Of a stretch of 20,397 nt of DNA, positions 7,720 through 12,779 are shown in pieces. Source of the stretch: DATBAK01 sp036787815 (GTDB lineage Bacteria > Actinomycetota > Acidimicrobiia > IMCC26256 > PALSA-610); NCBI GenBank assembly GCA_036787815.1, contig DAIQOP010000033.1, forward strand, positions 1 to 20,397. Reading direction: 5' to 3'. A model generated the notes under the pieces. It made no database searches. It had not been told where the DNA came from and worked only from the letters and a program-made list of their open reading frames with translations. Within the stretch, counting starts at the first letter, position 1. Every line of letters begins with the position of its first letter. A program made the position numbers and the translations under genes.

Positions 7720-8525
7720 GCCCACTCCCACGACTCGACGTATTCGACCTCGGGGCCGAGGAAGCGTGTGCCGAGCACCAGGAACTGGTCGACGTTGCCG
7801 CTGGTGACGAAGTGATGCGGCCGGCCGGGATCGTCACTGTGCCCGAGGTGCGCCAATCGGTCCCGCACCTCGAACGCGGTCTCCTCCGCGCTCGACACGA
7901 GCACGACGTCGGGGCCCATCACGTCGCCGATCGTGCGCGAGAGCAATGGATAGTGGGTGCAACCGAGCACGAGCGTGTCGACCCCCGCCGCGATCACCGG
8001 CGCCAGCAGGCGCTCGGCCAGCACGTGCACCTGGTCGGAATCGACGTCGCCCGCTTCGACGAACTCGACGAATCCCGGGCACGCGGCGCACGTGAGCGTG
8101 ATGTCGGGGGCGAGCGCGGCCGCGGCGCGCTGGTAGGCCCCCGACGAGACCGTGCCGACCGTGCCGATCACCCCGACCCGACCGTTGCGCGTCGCGTCGC
8201 GGGCGGCGCGCACCCCGGGCTCGATCACGCCGATGACGGGGACGTCGAGGCGCTCGCGCAGCGCGTCGAGCGCGGCGGCCGCGGCGCTGTTGCAGGCCAC
8301 GACGAGCATCTTCACCGACCGCTCGACGAGGAAGTCGGCGATCTCGAAGGAGTACTTCATCACCTCGTCGGCCGGCTTGGGCCCGTACGGGAAGCGCCCG
8401 GTGTCGCCGAAGTACACGAAGTGCTCGGCCGGGAGGAGATCGATGAGGGCCCGCGCCACCGTGAGCCCGCCGAGCCCGCTGTCGAAGATCCCGATCGGGC
8501 ACGGTGGTGCCGACATCGCCGTCAC
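7716..8525 (-). CDS. murI: Glutamate racemase
   Basis: The enzyme converts L-glutamate to D-glutamate for peptidoglycan synthesis. The 269-residue protein has both catalytic cysteines, C78 in VVACNSAAAAAL and C189 in LVLGCTHYPLL, with H191 next to the latter. It also has the N-terminal IGIFDSGLGGLTV and FVYFGDTGRFPYGPK blocks. The GTG at 8523–8525 overlaps the tsaC stop (GTGA). An ATG nine bases later (8516) would give MSAPPCPIGIF and is an equally possible start. It is cytosolic, and its length is normal for the family. Confidence 0.95.
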   Translation of the reverse strand: MTAMSAPPCPIGIFDSGLGGLTVARALIDLLPAEHFVYFGDTGRFPYGPKPADEVMKYSFEIADFLVERSVKMLVVACNSAAAAALDALRERLDVPVIGVIEPGVRAARDATRNGRVGVIGTVGTVSSGAYQRAAAALAPDITLTCAACPGFVEFVEAGDVDSDQVHVLAERLLAPVIAAGVDTLVLGCTHYPLLSRTIGDVMGPDVVLVSSAEETAFEVRDRLAHLGHSDDPGRPHHFVTSGNVDQFLVLGTRFLGPEVEYVESWEWA

Positions 8526-9520
8526 GCTAACCCGCCACCCGCAGCGGCGCGCGTCAAGCGGTCAGTGACCGCGGCGCCGATCCCGGCCGGCGGCGGCGCC
8601 ACCACGAGGATCACATCGAGGCCGCGTTCGTCGGCCTCGCGCAGCCGTGCGTACAGGACACGCGCGTACTCGTCGGCGTCGACCGGCGATCCGAGCACCT
8701 CGACGTCGTCCGGAAGCCCGTTCGGTGGCGAGATCGCGAGGACCCCGACACGCGTGCCCTGCTCCACCAGCGCCGTCGCACGCGCGGCGACGTCGTGGGC
8801 TTCGACGACCACGACGCGCGCCGCGGGCGAGTAGTGGCGTTCGAGCGTGCCCGGTGCCGCCACCTCGCCCCGGATCAACTCGTCGACCGGCTCGCCGACG
8901 AGTGCGTGGATCGTCGCGGCGGTCACGCCACCGAGGCGCAGGATCGCGGGCCGCGGTCGCGAGCAGTCGACGATCGTCGACTCCACGCCGATCGCCGTCG
9001 GCCCGCCGTCGAGCACGAAGTCGACGGCGTCACCCAGGTCGGCGCGCACGTGCGCGGCGGTGGTCGGGCTCACACGACCGAAGCGATTGGCCGACGGCGC
9101 CGCGACTCCCCGGCCGACCGCTTCGAGCAGCGCGAGTGCCACGGGGTGGGCAGGAACCCGGAGCGCGACGGTCGCGCGCCCACCCGTCACCTCGGGAGCG
9201 ACGGAACCGGGGCGCAGCTTCACGACCAACGTGATCGGCCCGGGCCAGCACTCGCGCGCGAGCACACGTACCGCGTCGGCGACGTCGACGGAGTAGGTGT
9301 CGAGCTCGGCCGCCGATGCCAGGTGCACGATGATCGGATGATCGGGCGGGCGACCCTTCACCGCGTAGACGCGTCGCACGGCGCGCGAGTTCGTGGCGTC
9401 GGCACCGAGGCCGTAGACGGTCTCGGTGGGAAACGCGACCACACCGCCGGCGCGCAGGAGCGACGCGGCTTCGGCGATGTCGGCCCGGCAGAGCTCGGCA
9501 CCCCGGGGGTCGCCGGTCAC
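8522..9520 (-). CDS. tsaC: Sua5/YrdC threonylcarbamoyl-AMP synthase
   Basis: The enzyme makes threonylcarbamoyl-AMP from threonine, bicarbonate and ATP, the first step of tRNA t6A37 formation. The 332-residue protein is the long Sua5 type. A YrdC domain (roughly residues 10–200) has FPTETVYGLGADATN, the KGRPPDHPIIVH loop (K-x-R) and APSANRFGRVSPT (S-x-N). A linker with GTLERHYSPAARVVVV leads into the C-terminal Sua5 domain (ISPPNGLPDDVEVL to the end). The GTG start (9518–9520) shares GTGA with the cysM stop. In M. tuberculosis a rhomboid-family gene sits at this place between cysM and murI, so the exact composition of the cluster differs here. Confidence 0.93.
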   Translation of the reverse strand: MTGDPRGAELCRADIAEAASLLRAGGVVAFPTETVYGLGADATNSRAVRRVYAVKGRPPDHPIIVHLASAAELDTYSVDVADAVRVLARECWPGPITLVVKLRPGSVAPEVTGGRATVALRVPAHPVALALLEAVGRGVAAPSANRFGRVSPTTAAHVRADLGDAVDFVLDGGPTAIGVESTIVDCSRPRPAILRLGGVTAATIHALVGEPVDELIRGEVAAPGTLERHYSPAARVVVVEAHDVAARATALVEQGTRVGVLAISPPNGLPDDVEVLGSPVDADEYARVLYARLREADERGLDVILVVAPPPAGIGAAVTDRLTRAAAGGGLA

Positions 9521-10455
9521 CAGTAGTTGATGCGCCGCGCGCGCTCTTCGACGATGTCGATGTCGTCGGTCCACGCGCCCGACGAGAGGTACTTCCAACC
9601 GCCGTCGGGGAGCAGCGTGACGATGGTCCCCTCGTCCATCTGCGCGGCCATCTTCACCGCGCCCGCGGCCGCGGCACCCGACGAGATGCCCGCGAACACG
9701 CCGCACTCGTCGAGCAGCCGTCGGGTGAGCTCGATCGACTCGCGCGGTCGCACGATGAATTTGCGATCGAGCACGCCACCTTCGAAGATCGGCGGGACGA
9801 AACCGTCGTCGAGGTTGCGCAGGCCCTGCACGAGCTCGCCGGCGGGCGGCTCGACCGCGACGACCTTCACGTTCGGGTTCTGCTCCTTCAGGTACCGACC
9901 GACGCCCATGAGCGTGCCGCTCGTACCCAACCCCGCGACGAACACGTCGACCTCGGGGCAATCGCGCCAGATCTCGGGGCCGGTGCCCTCGTAGTGCGCG
10001 AGCGGGTTCGCCGGGTTGCCGTACTGGAAGAGCAGCACGTACTCGGGGTTGTCGGCCGCGATCTTCTCGGCCATCCGGATCGCGCCGTTGCTCCCCTCGT
10101 CGCCGGGCGACGACGTGACCTCGGCACCGAAGATCTCGAGCAGTTGGCGCCGCTCGACCGACACGTTGTCGGGCATCACGATCCGCAGGCGGTACCCTCG
10201 GAGGCGCGCGACGAGCGCGAGGCCGATACCGGTGTTGCCCGACGACGGTTCGAGGATCGTCGCACCCGGCGTGAGCACGCCGTCACGCTCGGCCAGCTCG
10301 ACCATCTTCAGCGCGATGCGGTCCTTCGACGAACCGCCGGGGTTCTGGCCCTCGAGCTTCGCCCAGATGCGGACACCCGGGTTCGGCGAGAGCGCGTGCA
10401 ACCCGACGAGCGGCGTGTCGCCGATGAGATCGAGGATCGAGTCGTACCGGGCCAT
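9517..10455 (-). CDS. cysM: CysM-type, CysO-dependent cysteine synthase
   Basis: This PLP enzyme probably transfers the sulfur of CysO thiocarboxylate to O-phosphoserine or O-acetylserine, giving CysO-bound cysteine. The 312-residue protein resembles M. tuberculosis CysM along its length: RYDSILDLIGDTPLVGLHALSP, the PLP lysine K44 in GGSSKDR, EPSSGNTGIGLAL, NVSVERRQLLEIFGAEV, FQYGNPANPLAHYEGTGPEIW, GLGTSGTLMGVGRYL and DGGWKYLSSGAW. The block GLRNLDDGFVP aligns with the mycobacterial ALRNMDEGFVP, which carries the arginine linked to O-phosphoserine use; that assignment rests on recall of the family. The ATG is five bases after the cysO stop and has no good Shine-Dalgarno, so coupling to cysO is likely. 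Confidence 0.93.
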   Translation of the reverse strand: MARYDSILDLIGDTPLVGLHALSPNPGVRIWAKLEGQNPGGSSKDRIALKMVELAERDGVLTPGATILEPSSGNTGIGLALVARLRGYRLRIVMPDNVSVERRQLLEIFGAEVTSSPGDEGSNGAIRMAEKIAADNPEYVLLFQYGNPANPLAHYEGTGPEIWRDCPEVDVFVAGLGTSGTLMGVGRYLKEQNPNVKVVAVEPPAGELVQGLRNLDDGFVPPIFEGGVLDRKFIVRPRESIELTRRLLDECGVFAGISSGAAAAGAVKMAAQMDEGTIVTLLPDGGWKYLSSGAWTDDIDIVEERARRINYW

Positions 10456-10460
10456 GCGAG

Positions 10461-10754
10461 TCAGCGATACCCGCGGGTGGCCCCTCCGGCGACCGCGGGG
10501 AGGATCGAGAGCACATCGCCGTTCTCGACCTTGGTGTCGAGCTGTTCGAGGTAGCGGATGTCGTCGTCGTCCTTGTAGACGTTGACGAACTTGTGCAGGC
10601 CACCGGCGTCGTCGAGCAGGTTGCCGCGCATCGACGGGTAGCGCGCCACGAGATCGGCGAAGACATCTCCGACGGTCGCTCCATCGCTGCTCACCGACGC
10701 CTGACCATCGGCGTGCGCGCGCAGGACGGTGGGCAGCTTGACCTCGACGGGCAC
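10461..10754 (-). CDS. cysO: CysO, ubiquitin-like sulfur carrier with masked Gly-Gly
   Basis: CysO is a small beta-grasp (ThiS/MoaD-like) protein that carries sulfur as a C-terminal thiocarboxylate for cysteine synthesis by CysM. The 97-residue product aligns with mycobacterial CysO at EVKLPTVLRAHADGQASV, LHKFVNVYKDDDDIRYLEQL and VENGDVLSILPAVAGG. Mycobacterial CysO ends at Gly-Gly, whereas this protein continues for six residues (ATRGYR), so the tail would have to be removed before activation. The start is GTG at 10752–10754, preceded at a seven-base distance by GGAAGG. A frame extension to 10784 has no such site. It is the first gene of the long minus-strand operon. Confidence 0.92.
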   Translation of the reverse strand: MPVEVKLPTVLRAHADGQASVSSDGATVGDVFADLVARYPSMRGNLLDDAGGLHKFVNVYKDDDDIRYLEQLDTKVENGDVLSILPAVAGGATRGYR

Positions 10755-10778
10755 GATACGACCTTCCGCTCGGCGCAT

Positions 10779-10791
10779 TACCAAACCGGTA
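10779..10791. promoter_or_regulatory. Possible operator TACC-N5-GGTA at the cysO start site
   Basis: The short dyad TACC (10779–10782) and GGTA (10788–10791) overlaps the predicted transcription start of cysO. A repressor bound here would block the whole operon. The arms have only four base pairs, so chance is a serious alternative. A sulfur- or cysteine-responsive regulator is a guess from context. Confidence 0.25.
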
Positions 10792-10795
10792 TCCC

Positions 10796-10824
10796 AGCCT
10801 ACAAGCCCGACCTACCCGGTCAGA
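10796..10824 (-). promoter_or_regulatory. Candidate promoter of the cysO operon
   Basis: Read on the minus strand, TCTGAC (10819–10824) and TAGGCT (10796–10801) stand 17 bases apart. They resemble actinobacterial housekeeping -35 and -10 elements (TTGAC and TAGGCT/TANNNT). Transcription would begin near 10788, giving a leader of about 34 nt before the GTG of cysO. This is a motif match only. Confidence 0.4.
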
Positions 10825-10893
10825 ATTCCCACCTCCTCACCCCCGCCCCGGCGGTTCCCGGGCTCCACCTCAGCCGTGCCGGCCTCGGCGCTT

Positions 10894-10932
10894 GGGATGC
10901 CTGCGTTGCACATGCGATGCGCACGCATCCCA
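10894..10932. repeat. 39-bp palindromic repeat, copy A
   Basis: The left arm GGGATGCCTGCGT (10894–10906) faces the right arm GCGCACGCATCCC (10919–10931) across a 12-nt loop starting TGC. Eleven of 13 arm positions pair. The outer eight, TGGGATGC and GCATCCCA, are perfect. It matches copy B (11966–12004) at about 30 of 39 positions in the same orientation, with the same arm and loop lengths. It lies 89 nt before the start of the DUF559 gene. Confidence 0.7.
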
Positions 10933-11021
10933 GGCGGTTGCGAACCGAGCGTCGCCGGTGCAGGATCGCTCTCGATCGTCGTCACTTCCCCCGGATGTTC
11001 CCTTCGAAACCGGAGCACACG

Positions 11022-11942
11022 GTGGCGACGAAGTCCCGAGATCCCTACCCCGAGCTGCAGCGGGTGGCCCGCCGTCGTGGCCAACGCGGTCACTTCACGA
11101 GCGGGCAGGCGCAGACCGCGGGGATGACGCGCGCGCAGCTCAGCCGGCTCGTGTCGCGGGGACTCGTCGTGCGAGCGGCGCCGCGCGTGTACCGCTTCCG
11201 CGTCGTGGCCGCCCCGACCTGGAAGGACGCGCTCGCCGTCGAGCTGCTCTCGACCGGCGGCCGCGCGTGCGGCTTGAGCGCCGCCGCGCTCTACGGCCTC
11301 GCCGATCCACCCTCGGCCCCGTGCGTGTTGGTCGCACGCGGCAACCAGGGCTCGAACCCGACGCGTCACTCGACGCGCGACCTCTCGAAGCACGAGTGCG
11401 CAACGGTCGACGGCTTCCGCACCATCGTGCCCGTCCGCGCGGTGCTCGACTCGGTGCACCGCCTCGCCCCGACCGCCGCGATCGCCATGGTCGAGAGCGC
11501 GATCGTTCGCGGTCTCGTGAAGCCCGACACGCTCCGCCGTCGCGCGGCCGAGCTGAGGCACGCGAAGCGTCCGGGCTGCGCCGTCGCGTTGCGCATCCTG
11601 GCCCAGCTGCATCCCGAGCTGGAGCGGTCGCGCAACGCCTGGGAGGCGCTCGTCGCCCGCCGGGCGCAGCAGTACGGGCTCGCGCCCCCGCGTCTCGAGT
11701 TCGAGCTCTTCATCGAAGGCCGGCGATACATCGCCGACGCGGCGTGGCCCGACCAGTGCGTGGCGCTCGAGTTCGACGGTCGCGATCCGCACATGCGGCG
11801 GCGAGTCCACGACTCCGACACCGCTCGGCGCAACGACTTCACCGACGCGGGTTGGCTCCGCTTCGGCATCACGGCCTCCGCGCTGCAGCACCGCGACGAC
11901 CGCGCGTTCCGCCAAGTCGCCCGCGCGATCGCCCGCCGCTGA
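11022..11942 (+). CDS. AbiEi-like HTH plus DUF559/Vsr-like nuclease-fold protein
   Basis: The 306-residue protein has an N-terminal winged-helix region like AbiEi-type antitoxins (about residues 8–95: HFTSGQAQTAGMTRAQLSRL, then VSRGLVVRAAPRVYRF and LLSTGGRACGLSAAALYGL). A helical middle follows, then a C-terminal DUF559-like domain (about 205–306). The latter has D239 in YIADAAWPDQ and E250–F–D252 in VALEFDG, then DTARRNDFTDAGWLRFGIT. This is the order of a PD-(D/E)xK/Vsr-type nuclease fold, although activity is unproven. The start is GTG at 11022 with GGAG six bases upstream; an in-frame ATG at 10995 is the alternative. It is the only plus-strand gene between mec and cysO, and palindromic repeats lie on both sides. 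No toxin partner gene is next to it. Its role is unknown; candidates are a solitary nuclease, a transcription factor or the driver of a small mobile element. Confidence 0.88.
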   Translation: MATKSRDPYPELQRVARRRGQRGHFTSGQAQTAGMTRAQLSRLVSRGLVVRAAPRVYRFRVVAAPTWKDALAVELLSTGGRACGLSAAALYGLADPPSAPCVLVARGNQGSNPTRHSTRDLSKHECATVDGFRTIVPVRAVLDSVHRLAPTAAIAMVESAIVRGLVKPDTLRRRAAELRHAKRPGCAVALRILAQLHPELERSRNAWEALVARRAQQYGLAPPRLEFELFIEGRRYIADAAWPDQCVALEFDGRDPHMRRRVHDSDTARRNDFTDAGWLRFGITASALQHRDDRAFRQVARAIARR

Positions 11943-11965
11943 TCCCCTCCCGCCGCTGATTCCCC
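11932..11965 (+). repeat. 17-bp tandem duplication over the DUF559 stop codon
   Basis: The segment 11932–11948 (CCCGCCGCTGATCCCCT) is repeated at 11949–11965 with two differences. The first copy contains the last codons and the TGA of the DUF559 gene, and the second abuts palindromic repeat B. It is probably a slippage product or a trace of an imprecise insertion. Confidence 0.6.
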
Positions 11966-12004
11966 GGGATGACTGCGTTGCGTATACGTGACGGAGGCAT
12001 CCCA
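11966..12004. repeat. 39-bp palindromic repeat, copy B
   Basis: The left arm GGGATGACTGCGT (11966–11978) and right arm ACGGAGGCATCCC (11991–12003) pair at 11 of 13 positions around a 12-nt loop that contains the 8-bp palindrome CGTATACG. Outer CCCC (11962–11965) and GGGG (12005–12008) can extend the stem past a one-base bulge. It is 23 nt after the DUF559 stop and 66 nt from the mec stop. It lacks a T-tract, so it does not look like a normal intrinsic terminator. Confidence 0.7.
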
Positions 12005-12054
12005 GGGGATGGTCGGAGGGGCAGGGTGGAGCCGGGGAACCGGGGAACCGGCAA

Positions 12055-12068
12055 GCGCTGAGAGCGCG
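12055..12068 (-). terminator. Weak hairpin just after the mec stop
   Basis: GCGCT and AGCGC form a 5-bp stem with a 3-nt loop directly downstream of mec on the minus strand, next to a short GGGGAACC direct repeat (about 12032–12049). No T-tract follows, so termination here is only a possibility. Confidence 0.2.
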
Positions 12069-12070
12069 GG

Positions 12071-12505
12071 TCAGCCTTCGATGGAGATGGGGATCTCGGC
12101 GATGACGCCGTCGCGGATGCGGTAGGCGCGCAGCATGGGGACGACGTCGCGCAGGGAGACGATGGCGCAGATCCAGGCCGGGTCGACGGCCAACCGCACG
12201 TCGGTGGGTGACGGGTACGGGTCGGTGTGGGTGTGCGAGTGCCAGACGCCGACGATGTCGTCGCCCCGCGCCTCCGCTTCACGCGACACCCGCAGGTAGT
12301 CGCGCCCGTCGACGGTGTACGTGCGCGCCGAACGCTCCGTGTTCACACACGGTGCCGCGGCGGTGATCCGCCCGTCGGGCTCGCCGCCGGAGAGGCGGCC
12401 GGTGAGGAGACCGCACGCTTCGTCGGGATACCCGTCGTAGCAGTGGCCGACGATGATCTCGTACTGGCGCTCCGTGAGCCGCATGACCGGCGTCGCGAAA
12501 CTCAT
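12071..12505 (-). CDS. mec: Mec, JAMM/MPN+ metallopeptidase releasing cysteine from CysO
   Basis: In mycobacteria Mec is a zinc peptidase that cleaves the CysO–cysteine adduct to free cysteine. The 144-residue protein has the complete JAMM motif: E29 (GYPDEACGLL), H89 and H91 (VWHSHTHTDPYPSPTD), S99 and D102. The C-terminal AYRIRDGVIAEIPISIEG matches the mycobacterial end. The ATG (12503–12505) overlaps the stop of the last mini-ORF of the upstream tandem array in ATGA, and each array unit supplies a GGAGGT before the ATG. An internal ATG at 12484 is less likely. In mycobacteria mec is directly followed by cysO; here the DUF559 gene and its repeats separate the two. Confidence 0.92.
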   Translation of the reverse strand: MSFATPVMRLTERQYEIIVGHCYDGYPDEACGLLTGRLSGGEPDGRITAAAPCVNTERSARTYTVDGRDYLRVSREAEARGDDIVGVWHSHTHTDPYPSPTDVRLAVDPAWICAIVSLRDVVPMLRAYRIRDGVIAEIPISIEG

Positions 12506-12558
12506 GCGGCTCCGACCTCCGGCATGACCCCGCCTCCGGCCTGCGCCTCGGTACTCAT
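12502..12558 (-). CDS. 18-codon mini-ORF coupled to mec
   Basis: It reads MSTEAQAGGGVMPEVGAA and stops in the ATGA that starts mec. A consensus GGAGGT lies 9–10 bases before the following start codon, inside the ORF. It could be a leader that couples mec to the upstream genes, or only a by-product of the repeat. No homologue is recognised. Confidence 0.35.
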   Translation of the reverse strand: MSTEAQAGGGVMPEVGAA

Positions 12559-12611
12559 ACGGCTCCGACCTCCGGCATGACCCCGCCTCCGGCCTGCGCC
12601 TCGGTACTCAT
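12555..12611 (-). CDS. 18-codon mini-ORF, second repeat unit
   Basis: It reads MSTEAQAGGGVMPEVGAV, identical to its neighbour but for the last residue. Its TGA overlaps the ATG of the next mini-ORF (ATGA at 12555–12558). Upstream of it the sequence enters the gap. Coding status is uncertain. Confidence 0.3.
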   Translation of the reverse strand: MSTEAQAGGGVMPEVGAV

Positions 12612-12614
12612 ACG

Positions 12615-12714
12615 NNNNNNNNNNNNNNNNNNNNNNNNNNNNNNNNNNNNNNNNNNNNNNNNNNNNNNNNNNNNNNNNNNNNNNNNNNNNNNNNNNNNNN
12701 NNNNNNNNNNNNNN
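12615..12714. other. Assembly gap of 100 N
   Basis: Exactly 100 N stand precisely at a repeat-unit boundary. Such a length is normally a scaffolding placeholder, not a measured distance. The missing sequence may be zero to many repeat units, or may hold other DNA. Confidence 0.95.
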
Positions 12715-12779
12715 GCTCCGACCTCCGGCATGACCCCGCCTCCGGCCTGCGCCTCGGTACTCACCGCGGTGCCGCTCAT
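12715..12779 (-). CDS. Start of small ORF overlapping the hydroxylase stop (runs into gap)
   Basis: The ATG (12777–12779) shares ATGA with the stop of the molybdopterin hydroxylase gene. The frame reads MSGTAVSTEAQAGGGVMPEVG before the gap, entering the tandem repeat in the same frame as the other mini-ORFs, with GTG in place of the repeat's ATG. It may be the ancestral small gene from which the array arose, or the N-terminus of a longer protein hidden in the gap. Confidence 0.35.

Larger units (their letters stand above)
12509..12763. repeat. 53-bp tandem repeat array interrupted by assembly gap
   Basis: Two complete identical units occupy 12509–12561 and 12562–12614. A third matches for 49 bp at 12715–12763 on the other side of the gap. 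On the minus strand each unit contains two Shine-Dalgarno-like stretches (GGAGGCGGGG before ATGCCG, and GGAGGT before ATGAGT). The unit length is not a multiple of three, so each unit shifts the frame and closes its own mini-ORF. There are no spacers, so this is not CRISPR. The real copy number is unknown because of the N run. Confidence 0.85.

Noticed and set aside
11022..11942. Type IV toxin–antitoxin pair
   Set aside because: Only the AbiEi-like HTH is present; no AbiEii nucleotidyltransferase toxin gene lies beside it.
11966..12004. Intrinsic terminator for the DUF559 gene
   Set aside because: The stem has mismatches, a 12-nt loop and no T-tract, and the same element also occurs upstream of the gene, which a terminator role would not explain.
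12509..12763. CRISPR array
   Set aside because: Units are directly adjacent with no unique spacers, and no cas genes are present.
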